Shown: piece after piece, positions 1-11,241 of the stretch
Layout: every line of letters begins with the position of its first letter
How positions within the stretch are numbered: position 1 is the first letter of the stretch
Source: Nemertoderma westbladi
Taxonomy: Eukaryota; Xenacoelomorpha; Nemertodermatida; Nemertodermatidae
DNA: 30,826 nucleotides
Direction: 5' to 3'
Assembly (NCBI GenBank): GCA_032718475.1
Contig: JAUCBJ010008153.1
Location: 1 to 30,826, forward strand
Notes under the pieces: generated by a model
Told to the model about the DNA's origin: nothing
What the model saw: only the letters and a program-made list of their open reading frames with translations
The model's database searches: none
Made by a program: the position numbers and the translations under genes

Positions 1-544
1 TGCATGAGAAATACCCTAATTCTACCGCTAGCTTTGCATAATGTCACCATAGTAACAACCACGCTAGAATTAGAAGTGAGTTAAAATAACAATAGAAAGC
101 TTACCCCTATTGAATAGCATGCGTAATAAATAGCACCTTGATAGCATCTAAGGATACATAATAATAATGTTGCATTCTGGAAGGCATCTGACTAATGGAC
201 AAATGGCCCTAATTTGTACAAATTGTGGCAGGAATGTGGAATTTGTGTATTTATAGGTGAATGTTACTACTAAAGTGTGTTTACAGTAGCGAGCCGCAAT
301 TGTGACAGTTATCCTACATCTGTATCAAGTACCTCCAGTATATTCGAGCCCTTGTGATGGACAGTGGAGTGACTCGCGCTGGTTATTGTTGTCGTTGTGT
401 GGCTACTACGTTGGCAAAGGGCACAGCGACAGCAGTACATCAGCGCTGAGGATCTCAGGGCTGTCCGGGGGGCCAAAGAGGGGTAAAGGCAGCGACACCC
501 GCTAGCCTTATTAGATATAATATCGATAACCTCATATAGCAGCT
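1..544. other. No gene seen; AT-rich flank
   Basis: This stretch has no convincing coding frame. A 67-codon open frame at 302-505 has no family resemblance, and several stops separate it from the coding-like frame that starts at 545. No repeat or RNA gene was recognised. Confidence 0.5.
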
Positions 545-2927
545 ATGACTGAGTTGATAGAAGATGATCTTGGTATCAGGGAGCGATATACCCTACCACT
601 ACAAGCGTTTGTTGATAGTTTGATAAGCGGCGACACGAGTCAACACACGATGGAAGACGATGGCCATTATATCGAACCGCCAATGTCAAAGGAACAGCTC
701 AAGCATGAATTAGAGTATAGAAAATTCACCACTCGCTATACACATCATAATGGTACGTATATGGACTTCTTAACTACTGGTCATCCTATCGATTTACATG
801 ATACTGACGATGTAGATACTGAAAGGGAAATGATTTTATTTAAATATCATGCCCAGTGGAGTCGGAATGATAAACTGAGAATTGAACATGAAAATTATAT
901 TCAAAACCGACTAGAAAGAGAAGATGTTGAAGAACCGGACAAGCGTAGTGACTTTAACGAATATTTAAAGTTCTTGAGAGAAACGTATCTCAATGTAGCT
1001 AGTCAACAAAATCTAGAAACTCGATATCCTCAAGGTATAGATCCTAATCCTATGATGGAACTTAAATGACTGTATTTTACTATGATGTATCTTACTGCCG
1101 ATCGACTGCTACCAGTTGTACCAGATAGCTTCGAACAGATGGAGGAATATTGTAAAACTGGAGAAAGATCACCAGCGTTTCCCTTACAAGATGTGCGTCT
1201 TTGGTATTACTGCGATGAATGCCCTAGACCCAATCAACAAACGGAAAGATATAAACATCCGCGGAGACGTTGCGCTAAACACGGTTTTACTTGCTGTACT
1301 TACGGGAGTTTTGAGCGAAACATGTTTGACGTACCACCTACGCTCGCTTGACTCCAACGATCCTTAAGTAAACCTATGATCAGAGTTCCGGAATACTCGG
1401 TCAGACCTCCTCATTCCCCGGTGCGACCGCAGACTCTCGATCCTAATAGTATGACGGATCCTCCTGAGTTGTACTCATTGTTCAAAGACCTGGTGTTACC
1501 CGCACAATTAGTCGGTGGCGCTCTGGTAGTGGGCTCTCTAGATATTCGCACATCCTACCTAGCCGGATTGGGACGCGGACATCTAATATCTCCGCTCAAC
1601 CCGTATAATCGTTCCAGTTTAACTCCGATACGACCTGTCACCAAGGTGGAGGAAAGTGTTATACGGAACACACTAGACGCGATTCGGAAAAAGATAGGAA
1701 AAGGAACATACGATTGTTTAGACAAACGTAAATTGCAACAACAAGTTCAAGCGGTAAAATAATTAGCTTTACTCCAGTTCGATCGTGAAATCAAGAATCT
1801 GGAGGAAGATATTGAACTTGGACGTACATATTCGCTACAAGAGTTCTTAGACGAATGCTTTCAAAGACAAGCGGAGGAGAATCAGCTCGAGGAGAAGCAT
1901 ATTGAAATGGACGAGAGAGAAGAAGCAGCTTTTGCTCAACCTGAAGTTCAAATACTTATGACTGATCTCTATTCCAAAACCATCATTCATCCTTCGATGG
2001 TTCCCCATTTAGGAGATAAACTCTTCGCGACAGCATAACCCCAACCGGTTGATATCAACTTAAGATCTAGAGATCTTATCGCTGACTCTCCTATGTTACA
2101 ACGTCCGCGAATCGAAGCTGCGCATGTCGACGGTATACTTGTTGAACCTCCGGACAATCGAGCGGATCTTGTCCATCGTATGGTACAAGAAGTTAACCTA
2201 CGTGCTAGACATTTACCGAACTCATTTTACGGGATCAAAGATCACCCCTATTATGTCCATTTAACTCAATATTATATGGTGAAAACCAAAGATCCTACAC
2301 ATAGTTTAATGTTTCTACCATTGATAAATCCCCTTGATCTTGTTGGACTCGAACAACTACAAGAACATTTAGATCAATTGGTTAAAGTAAACTCATTTAG
2401 AAAACCTTATAATGTTTCAAGAATAGAAAATGCCGTAATACCTCCATATAATCTCGATGGATTTATTAAAACTCGATTAGTCCATTGGAATTTATATGTA
2501 TTGTTCAAGGAATAAAGAATACGTTGACTTATTCATAAACGTGCATCCTGAGTTATAAGAAATTCATAGACGACCATATGAATACAAAGCCAGGGAACGC
2601 GAATTTGAAAAGACGATTAAACCGAGAAAATTCCTCACTACATATGGTCAACCTACCGCTATCGTGCAGACAACCCATCAAGGACCAGTACGAGCTGCCG
2701 TCCTGAAACGAGCCCTAAAGGTTGTTCGCTCTCAATCCACCGATGTCGACATCGATCAACTGGGTACCTCTACCGGCATATACACCGACCGTAATCCAAA
2801 TGCAATTGTATTGCACCCTTCCCCCAGGAGTTATAGCCCTCCTAGTAAAGTGGCTCGCCCCAAAGAGAAAAAGACTCTCACCAGTCTCAAAAAACTTCGT
2901 AAACGCCATTCGCGAAAGAAGGACTGA
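545..2927 (+). pseudogene. Unrecognised protein gene with several in-frame stops
   Basis: One reading frame looks coding from ATG 545 to about 2515 (657 codons). It is interrupted by TGA at 1067 and 1349 and by TAA at 1760 and 2036, and ends with TAA at 2513. The open blocks are 545-1069 (174 aa, acidic, begins MTELIEDDLG), 1082-1351 (Cys-rich, with CDEC then paired Cys), 1376-1762, 1763-2035 (Glu-rich, helical) and 2093-2515. After 2513 the coding look continues one frame over (from about 2514) through another TAA near 2559 to a basic C-terminus ending at 2927. Stops this sparse in AT-rich DNA are not expected by chance, and there is no indel across 657 codons. Stops lie upstream of ATG 545. 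I do not recognise the family. It may be a pseudogene whose CAA and CGA codons became stops, or several short genes in one frame. Confidence 0.5.
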
Positions 2928-3419
2928 TAGTTTAGAGTATTTTTATATATTAGAAACTGTGATTTTTTATATTTTATAGACTTAAATCCCATTTTCTGGG
3001 AGCGGTGTAAAAGCTTTTGCGGACAAAACAAGTCATTTTTACACAATGCGCTAAATACTCTAAAAAGGCCTAGAATTGTACTTAGCTTGTTACTATAGCC
3101 TCCAGTTGTGATTAGTGTAAGTCATAACTCTGTTTGATACTTAAAGCACCACGTCACAAAGGAACTGTTAATATTTCCCCGAAAGTAAATATAGTTGTCG
3201 GAGATTATATAGTAACGATCAATCGAATGATACAAAGTAGCCTACACTGCAATAACTTTCTCTGGAACCGAATCCAGTCTCCCACACAGTGGGTCACATG
3301 CCGTGCACGGGCTGGCTTCGGCGGATGTAAATTCTGTAATTGGTAAGGTCAATAGTCGATTTACAATTAAAAAGACACTTAAATTAGCAGGTTAAACTGT
3401 TAAAGGTGTAAAAGCGCGA
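2928..3419. other. No gene seen
   Basis: AT-rich sequence between the broken gene and the minisatellite block. A 70-codon open frame at 3134-3346 resembles nothing I recognise and is within chance expectation. Confidence 0.4.
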
Positions 3420-5340
3420 ACAGTGTCCCGTATAGGGTCTTTCTGACCTGAATAGGGTGTACATTTATCATAATGATTTTAAATAGTTTCTAAATGTAAT
3501 GAAATACTCAAAAGTATATAGAATTCACTACCATAGCTTTAATTTCATTCAATTTGTCCCAAATAGGTTGTTTTCGTCCCATATAGGGTGTTTTTGTGCC
3601 AAATAGCGTGTGACTTCCTCAAAATGATTTTAAATAGTTTCTAAATCTCATGTAATACTAAAAAGAATATAGAATTCACTACCATAGCTTTAATTTAAAT
3701 TTATTTAAATTCATGAAGGTTGTTTTTGTCCCATATAGGGTGATTGTGTCCCGTATAGGGTGTGAATTGCTTATAATGATTTCAAATATTTTCTAAATGT
3801 AATGGAATATTCAAAAGAATATATTAGAATTCACTATGAATAGCTTTAATTTAAATTTGTCCCAAATAGGTTTTATGTCCCATATAGGGTGTTTGTATCC
3901 CATATAAGGTGTTTGTGTCCCAAATTGCGCATCACTTTCTCAAAATGATTTTACATAGTTTATAAATATAATGGAAAACTCTAAAGAAAATAGAATTCAC
4001 TATCATAGCTTTAATTTAAATTTCTCCCAAATAGGTTGTTTTTGTCCCATATAGGGTGTTTGTGTGCCAAGTAGGGTATGACTTTCTCAAAATGATTTTA
4101 CATAGTTTATTAATATAATGGCATACTCAAAAGAAAATAGAATTCAGTATCATAGCTTAAATTTAAATTTGTCCCAAACAGGTTGTTTATGTCCCATATA
4201 GGGTGTTTGTGTCCCATATAGGGTGTTTGTGTCCCAAAGCATGGTAAATCTAAATGGTAAAGCTATGGTAGTGAATTCTATATTCTTTTGAGTATTCCAT
4301 TACATTTCAAAATTATTTGAAATCATTATAAGAACTTCACACCCTATACGGGACACAAACACCCTATATGGGACACAAACAACCTATTTGGGACAAATTA
4401 AATTAAAGTTATGATAGTGGATTCTATTTCTTTTGAGTATTTCCATTATATTTATAAACTACGTAAAATCATTTTGAGAAAGTCACACTCTATTTGGGAC
4501 ACAAACACCCTATATGGGACACAAACACCCTATATGGGACATAAACAACCTATTTGGGACAAATTTAAATTAAAGCTATGATAGTGAATTCCATGTTCTT
4601 TTGAGTATTCTATTACATTTAGAAAATATTTGAAATCATTATAAGCAATTCACACCCTATATGGGACTCAAACACCCTATATGTGACAAAAACAACCTAT
4701 TTGGGACAAATTGAAATTAAAGCTATGGTATTGAATTCTATATTCTTTTGAGTATTCCATGAGATTTAGAAACTATTTAAAATCATTTTGAGAAAGTCAC
4801 ACGCTTTTTGGAACATAAACACCCTATATGGGACACAAACTCCCTATATGGGACAAAAACAACCTATTTGGGACAGATTTAAATGAAAGCTATGATAGTG
4901 AATTCTATATTCTTTTGAGTATTTATTCTATTACATTTCGAAACTATTTGAAATCATTATAAGCATTTCACACCCTATACTGGACACAATCACCCTATAT
5001 GGGACACAAACAACCTATTTGGAACAAATTTAAATTAAAGTTATGATAGTGAATTATATTTTCTTTTGAGTATTCCATTATATTTATAAATTATGTAAAA
5101 TCATTTTGAGAAAGTCACACACTATTTGGGACACAAACACCCTATATGGGACAAAAACTTCCTGTATGGGACATAAACAACCTATTTGGGACAAATTGGA
5201 ATTAGAGCTATGATTATGAAGTCGATATTCTTTTCAGTATTCCTTTACATTTATAAACTATTTGAAATAATTTTGATAAAGCTACAGGCTATTTTGGACA
5301 AAATCAACCTATATGGGACACTAACAACCTATTTGAGTCA
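3420..5340. repeat. Inverted array of ~150-170 bp minisatellite units
   Basis: The core motif GTCCCATATAGGGTG, with variants such as GTCCCAAATAGG, repeats many times. In the left arm (about 3420-4230) it reads in this sense. In the right arm (about 4320-5330) it reads as the reverse complement, CACCCTATATGGGAC. Each unit also carries an ATGATTTTAAATAGTTT block and a GAATTCACTA-CATAGCTTTAAT block. Anchors ATGATTTT recur at about 3473, 3624, 3776, 3945 and 4092 on the left. Their complements recur at about 4320, 4467, 4636, 4784, 4951, 5098 and 5267 on the right. Two unit types largely alternate (TTATAATG versus CTCAAAATG flank), which makes a higher-order repeat. The turn lies near 4235-4260. 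Confidence 0.88.
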
Positions 5341-5457
5341 AATTTTAGACTTATTTAGGACTATTTGGGATGAAGTTGAGTCTGGGGGAGGAGGTTGTGA
5401 TATCACTAATTTGATTGTCATTTAATTATTATTATACGAATGTATTTAGATTTATTA

Positions 5458-5551
5458 TAAGTGAATAAATTGCACCACATGAATAAATTGCACAATGAAT
5501 AAGTTACACAACATGAATAAATTGCACAATATGAATAAATTGCACAACATG
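5458..5551 (+). repeat. Short tandem repeat, ~18-20 bp unit
   Basis: About five imperfect copies of ATGAATAAATTGCACAAC stand head to tail. No gene is seen here or in the following sequence up to 5780. Confidence 0.75.
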
Positions 5552-5779
5552 AAATGAAATAACGTGACTATGATGACACTATAGCCTATAATGCATCACA
5601 GTCTTACAGGCCATTTGCAAGGCACCCACAATATATCTTTAACCATAACTAGGGAACATGTATTACACGAAGTGGGGCCTTCGCGCAGCACGTGACTTAA
5701 ATTTAATTTAAGTACTAATTCGAAAGTATTACTGTATTAGCAAATTTTAAGCAGATTTCGCCTAATCACTTTTTCCTCT

Positions 5780-7467
5780 TTCATTTCTATTCAGACATTT
5801 CTGACTCTAGCGGTATAGTGAGAACTGAAGATGGATTAGGGTCTCCAGCCCCACAAAGACACAGCCTATGGATGAATAGTACATACGTACATCGGCCAAG
5901 TTTCATATTGAATAACGGATAACGAAATGAGAGACGGATCTCACTTTCAGAAATTTCGTCGTATAGCGGCAGACCGATTAAATCTCCCCCCCCCCCCCCC
6001 CCCCCCACAAAGACGCAGCATGTGGTCCAGAATATATGGCAAGATTCAGCTTAAACTGATTAAAATCAATGAGACGGGAGAATCTATTCACTTTCAGGCA
6101 TAAAGTAGTCCTATAGCGGGTGACTGTTGAACTGATTTTCAACAAAACAAATTTTCAACTTGGCAGCTTTAAATTCGACAAAGTTATAAGCATGTCAATA
6201 TCATAACGACGACAACGATTTCACTTTCAGACATTTGGCCCTCTAGCGGCAGTCTGGAGAACTGCAGATGGATTCGCCTCCTTTGAAAGTCACAGCTAAT
6301 GGTCTAATACATATCTGCCAAGTTTCAGCTTAAACGGATTAAAAGCAAAGAAATGGGAGGGCATTTAATGTTTAGACATGTGGCCCTCTAGCGGGAGACC
6401 ATTGCACTGATGGTGTCTGAAAGTCTCTCAAAAATCTCAACTTTTGCTCATATTGATACCTACAAATTTTCAACTTTGCAGCTTTAAATCCGACAAAGTT
6501 ATTAGCATGTCAAAATCGTAACGACGACAACGATTTCACTTTCAGACCTTTGGCCCTCTAGCGGCAGACTGGAGAACTGCAGATGGATTCGCCTCCTTTG
6601 AAAGTCACAGCTAATGGTCTAATACATATCTGCCAAGTTTCAGCTTAAACGGATTAAAAGCAAAGAAATGGGAGGGCATTTAATGTTTAGACATGTGGCC
6701 CTCTAGCGGGAGACCATTGCACTGATGGTGTCTGAAAGTCTCTCAAAAATCTCAACTTTTGCTCATATTGATACCTACAAATTTTCAACTTGGCAGCTTT
6801 AAATCCGACAAAGTTATTAGCATGTCAAAATCGTAACGACGACAACGATTTCACTTTCAGACCTTTGGCCCTCTAGCGGCAGACTGGAGAACTGCAGATG
6901 GATTCGCCTCCTTTGAAAGTCACAGCTAATGGTCTAATACATATCTGCCAAGTTTCAGCTTAAACGGATTAAAAGCAAAGAAATGGGAGGGCATTTAATG
7001 TTTAGACATGTGGCCCTCTAGCGGGAGACCATTGCACTGATGGTGTCTGAAAGTCTCTCAAAAATCTCAACTTTTGCTCATATTGATACCTACAAATTTT
7101 CAACTTGGCAGCTTTAAATCCGACAAAGTTATTAGCATGTCAAAATCGTAACGACGACAACGATTTCACTTTCAGACCTTTGGCCCTCTAGCGGCAGACT
7201 GGAGAACTGCAGATGGATTCGCCTCCTTTGAAAGTCACAGCTAATGGTCTAATACATATCTGCCAAGTTTCAGCTTAAACGGATTAAAAGCAAAGAAATG
7301 GGAGGGCATTTAATGTTTAGACATGTGGCCCTCTAGCGGGAGACCATTGCACTGATGGTGTCTGAAAGTCTCTCAAAAATCTCAACTTTTGCTCATATTG
7401 ATACCTACAAATTTTCAACTTGGCAGCTTTAAATCCGACAAAGTTATTAGCATGTCAAAATCGTAAC
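5780..7467 (+). repeat. 315-bp tandem repeat array with diverged left-hand monomers
   Basis: The anchor ACTGATGGTGTCTGAAAG occurs at 6406, 6721, 7036 and 7351, giving an exact 315-bp period. The copies between 6230 and 7467 are nearly identical. Each unit contains two related half-units, both holding GGCCCTCTAGCGG: one after CACTTTCAGACCTTT, the other after TTTAGACATGT. Diverged monomers of the same family reach left to about 5780, with a poly(C) tract of 21 at 5986-6006. No credible protein frame is present. Confidence 0.9.
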
Positions 7468-7531
7468 AACGACGACGACGACGACGACGACAACGACGAC
7501 GACGACGACGACGACAACGACGACGACGACA
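7467..7531 (+). repeat. (GAC)n microsatellite
   Basis: Runs of GAC with occasional AAC fill this stretch. They start at the place where every 315-bp unit carries the short string AACGACGACAACG, so the microsatellite probably expanded from that seed in the last unit. Arginine-rich or aspartate-rich frames across it are artefacts of the repeat. Confidence 0.9.
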
Positions 7532-8189
7532 ACTATTTGCATAAATTGACCCACCCCCTAACAGTGTCAATTGGCTAAGGCTCCGCCAACTTCGTGGCTC
7601 GCCCCACAAATGCCCTTATTTGGAATGGGAATTTCCACTGTACATATACCTCAACCAGCTCTTGTCCCAAATACGTTGCTCTGTCCAGTATAGGTTGTTA
7701 TAATGAGCCCCGGATTCGTAGCTGACACTTGGATTATATATCAGTGGAATTTTCCATTAACCTTTACACTATATAGCCAATAAGGGAGATGCCTAACTTT
7801 AGGAATGTTGGTATTGGTACGATGACGAGGAGTTGGCTCATATGATGATTTGATTGGATGTCACTATATTGGACAGGTTGGAAATCATTACACAACGTAT
7901 TTGGGACAGGTAGGAATAATAGAAAGCCCCATAGAAGTGAAGGGAAACACCCTATTCTGGACAATGATGTAGATACTACTGTATTGGCCGAAACACCAAT
8001 AACTTAACAGTTTATACCTTTTTATAGGATATAAATTAGTTTTGTCTTTTTGGGTAAGTTTTTTGGGTAATATTGTGTTTTTTGTGTTTTATTGTGTTTT
8101 TTGGGTAAATTTTTGTGTTTTTTTGTATTTTTGGGTTTTTTTGTGTATTTTTGGGTAATTTTGTGTTTTTTTGGGTAATTCGTAGGACC
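7532..8189. other. No gene; remnant minisatellite and T/G-rich low complexity
   Basis: Remnants of the GTCCCAAATA-type motif occur around 7660-7700 and 7870-7960. The stretch 8035-8180 is T-rich with TTTTGTG and TTGGGTAA repeats. No protein-coding frame is supported. Confidence 0.6.
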
Positions 8190-8756
8190 GAATTTACTTG
8201 AATAATAATATATTATATATTATATTCCCAAATGAGACCGACAGGGCGGCTTACCGAAACTTTTCTGGGGTATGTTTACTTGTCCACCTTCGATGGGTTA
8301 GTCCCCCCAGTATGGATGTATGTACAGAACGAACTGGGCCCTACCGGGTACGAGGCTGTGTTCGCCGTTTGGTTCGCCCCACTGGTGCTCGCCATCCCGG
8401 CGCTGTATCGTTCCTTCTCTTCTCGTTATGGAACCGCATTCCTCCGTCTCTCTTGTCTCCTTGGCATCGTATCGTTCCACGCCCCGGACGTTTACAAACG
8501 GATGGTCGTGGTTGCCGTTGGCAATGCTTTCATGTCAATTCTCTTGTGCGTGTCGCTGTGGAATAAAGATGCCAACAAAAGGAAATCCTTTTTCTGTGGG
8601 TTAATGTTGGGGGGTCTACTTCTTCAAACGTTTCGTATTTGGTTCATTAGCTTCAATCCTTTGTACCTCCACCAAAAGATGAATAAGTTCATCACCGCCA
8701 TCGCTTTCTTTGCTTCTATCGCTATTGTTGAAGATGATTTCCGAGTTGAAGATGAG
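8190..8756 (+). pseudogene. CWH43: Partial duplicate of the CWH43/PGAP2IP 5' coding region
   Basis: This segment matches 27352-27921 at about 97%, including about 42 bases before the ATG, with one 3-bp deletion near the start. ATG 8232 opens a 175-codon frame matching the N-terminal multi-pass membrane region of the full gene (residues 1-176). It stops at TAA 8757-8759 exactly where similarity ends. Roughly ten of the ~17 substitutions change the protein, including a Trp to Cys, which suggests weak constraint. At the break the sequence reads GATGAGTAAAC, so GTAAAC could be a splice donor and this could be a first exon. No later CWH43 exon is seen before 27394. Best read as a truncated duplicate; a first exon is the alternative. 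Confidence 0.75.
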
Positions 8757-8759
8757 TAA

Positions 8760-9314
8760 ACTGTATACAGTATATACTTTACCAACAGTATATACATATT
8801 TTAAATGAAATATATATGTGAGGGAAACTACTGTATACTATTAAATTACCATATAAAATATTTGGGTCATGTTTGGCTACAGATTACCCAATATTTTACT
8901 TTGTCCATATAAAATAACTGGTCAAATATTACCCATATAAAACCTTAGTAATATACCAGTGTTAATATCAAATACTGGTCATACTTGGTCAAACTTGGCC
9001 ACATATACCCAAATATAACCCATTGTATTTCCCATGTATGGCAATTCCGTGCGGGGTGGCCACTAACAGTACAATTTCCTTTCTAAGGAAAGCTGTATTG
9101 TGACAACTGACATTCCAAACTAGAAAAACTTTATTAACATGCTTTGAGGAACATGTTTGCTCAACCACGTTCTTATCACCACTACCAAAAACGCGCTGTG
9201 CAACACTGTATTAATAATTAATTATTAACTACTGTATTTTGTCAATATGAAAATATTTTTTTTCTATTTTTGCGACATGCCTTTTTTCGATTGGTTGTGT
9301 CTGTTGGTGTGGGG

Positions 9315-9347
<33 letters not shown>

Positions 9348-9693
9348 GAAATCCGGTACAGCTGTCATGGCCATTCCCTTTTCCAACTCCGGCCAATTAA
9401 GTTTGTTTTCCCGTGTTTTGTAAAGTCGTTGAGTTTACAAATCTCCGGGAAACAAAAAATAGATAACAAAACTGGCCGCTCAAGGCCACCATACTTTATA
9501 CATATGACAGTTCTCTGCAGTACTGCTTACTGCAGTAATATGAAAGAAATATCGCGAAGTTGTAGCCAACTGTTTATAAATACGGCGTATCAGCTGATCA
9601 GTGTATACTGCAGCATAATACAGTAATACAGTAATAGGCCTACTGCTGTACTGTAATAATTGTGACTTTAGTTAGAAGTTAGGCCTACTGCGC
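8760..9693. other. No gene; AT-rich DNA with a poly(G) tract
   Basis: Loose repeats of ACTGGTCA and ACCCATATAAAA occur at 8840-9020. A run of 31 G lies at 9316-9346. TACAGTAAT-type repeats occur at 9510-9655. A 118-codon frame at 9270-9626 reads through the G run and is not credible. Confidence 0.5.
9316..9346 (+). repeat. Poly(G) tract of 31
   Basis: Uninterrupted G from 9316 to 9346, preceded by GGGGC. It is the longest of five long G/C homopolymers in the window and is likely to form G-quadruplex structure. Confidence 0.95.
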
Positions 9694-10262
9694 TGTGATG
9701 GGATCCACTGAGGATCCCGGTTTATCCGGTTTCTAGTTTACGCGTCCCCACCGTGTGTATGTGAAAGAGTTCTGAGTTATTGATTGATCGGTGTATATAG
9801 GTTCAAGGATATAATATAATAAATGATAATAGCACGAATAGTTGATGTTTGATGCAGTGTACCGGTAAATGATAATATATTGCTGACAGCAGACGGAGAC
9901 TGTAATTAGAGATCCGCTACTGTCCTAACTGACTGACTTACTACAAGTGAATGAAATAATGCAAGGACCGGTAATATATTGCACGGTTGGCCATGTTGCT
10001 CTACTCAGTCGATGCTTCCCCCTATTGGCTAATAACTCACTTGTCACCCTTCCCATTTCCCTGGGTGTGCTTCCCCCTGCTACTGTCTCCCTCTCCCTCC
10101 CGGAGGTATAACCTCTGACCCCCGCTGTGTGTGTTCCCTTGGGGCCTATTGTCCCCGCTTATTGGGGTGACACGAGGTTGATTGGTAACCAACCTCGTGC
10201 TCCCAATATTGCTTAAAACCAACTCTGTGTGTGGGGTGGTTGGCGGAATTGATACGCTAACA
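9694..10262 (-). repeat. 3' LTR of the BEL/Pao element
   Basis: Direct repeat of 23018-23592, about 98% identical apart from one short indel near 10020. On the coding strand it begins TGTTAGCG and ends ATCACA, the usual TG...CA termini. It contains two perfect short hairpins: a 10-bp stem at 10171-10199 and a 7-bp stem at 9700-9718, close to the LTR end. Confidence 0.93.
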
Positions 10263-10271
10263 CTCCCCCCC
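10263..10271 (-). promoter_or_regulatory. Polypurine tract (plus-strand DNA primer site)
   Basis: On the coding strand GGGGGGGAG directly abuts the start of the 3' LTR (TGTTAG). A purine run in this place primes second-strand synthesis in LTR retroelements. It sets the orientation and the LTR boundary. Confidence 0.85.
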
Positions 10272-10956
10272 ATGCTATCTTCCCGGTGAGAAGATAGCAT
10301 CCACCTCTAGTGCGCTACAATTCCGCTGGATCTCGACCTAGTATCGAGTGTGGGGTGGAACTTTTTCTTCGGAGCCGGTTTTCCAGACTGCCCCCTATGG
10401 GTATGATATCGCTACCCTGTTTACCTGGCGTCCTGTGTCGGGCCGATCGTGCCCTCCTCTCACACGACTTTTGTTTCCCCAACACTTTCACCACTAACTC
10501 AACTCTACTCTCACCCTGACTCTCCTCTACTTCCCCTCACTTTCGTCCTAACTTTCGGACCTTCTCGTCCCTCACTCAGCCTCTTATTCCCCCCCCCCCC
10601 CCACACTTGAATTGCGCCTGCACTCTCTCCGCACTACAACTCAACCCCTATCTCACTCACTCACTCCCGACGAGTTTCACCCCCCTCCTGTGCCGTCGCA
10701 CTCAAGGAGTGTGATGTCGTCCAGTGTCTCGTCCGTGTTAGTATTATAGTCTATTGGTCCCCAGTCCCAGTAGCTAATTGAGAAAAAAGGTTGTACGACT
10801 ATAGTACTTACTCTGATTGTATTACTTTCTAAACTAATAATGATTTCTACGTACGTACATACTAATTGCACTTTTCAATTATTTAAATTACTTGAATTCG
10901 TACTTAGGAGTTCGCATGTCTCGCGTGGTGCCTTCCAGGCATATCACATGGATGTC
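10272..10956 (-). other. 3' untranslated part of the element; no gene recognised
   Basis: Pyrimidine-rich on the plus strand (purine-rich on the coding strand), with a run of 14 C at 10589-10602. Short open frames here show no family resemblance. Confidence 0.4.
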
Positions 10957-11241
10957 TTAGTTCGTTCCACCTGTCTTTGGGAACCACCTCAACTCTTTCC
11001 CTCTATCATCCTCCTCCCTTGGTCGCTTCCTGGTCACTGCCGCTCCTTTGGTCTTTTCTGCTTTCTGGCTTCGGACCCTCGCCGCCACCTCCTTACTGAT
11101 CCCGGTCGTCGACTCCTTGGGTGCTGGCGTTATTAGCTCCCGGTATCGCTTCGCGGGTGGCCCCTCCGAGTGGCCCTGTTGTCTCCCCCTGGTGGCGTCC
11201 CATAGGATCATTTTCATTGCCCGCGGCACATGCTCCGCCAA
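10957..11241 (-). CDS. Basic C-terminal tail of the third-gene product (frame-shifted)
   Basis: This frame overlaps the end of the zinc-knuckle frame. It reads as a Lys/Arg-rich tail with a likely nuclear localisation signal, RKRPREEDD, near its C-terminus. It could be the original end of the zinc-knuckle protein after a frame change in 11093-11241. Its composition looks coding, but there is no family match and the overlap makes this uncertain. Confidence 0.3.
   Translation of the reverse strand: MAEHVPRAMKMILWDATRGRQQGHSEGPPAKRYRELITPAPKESTTGISKEVAARVRSQKAEKTKGAAVTRKRPREEDDRGKELRWFPKTGGTN

Noticed and set aside
302-505. 67-codon open frame
   Set aside because: No family match, and several stops separate it from the coding-like frame at 545.
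545-2515. A non-standard genetic code explaining the in-frame stops
   Set aside because: Both TAA and TGA interrupt the frame, while CWH43 and the retroelement genes read normally with standard stops.
3420-5340. CCCATATAGGG motifs as serum-response CArG boxes
   Set aside because: The spacing is CCC-5xA/T-GGG rather than CC-6xA/T-GG, and the motif belongs to a satellite-like unit.
7415-7609. Arginine-rich open frame on the minus strand
   Set aside because: It is the complement of the (GAC)n microsatellite.
9270-9626. 118-codon frame with a Gly run
   Set aside because: It depends on the poly(G) tract staying in frame and has no recognisable features.
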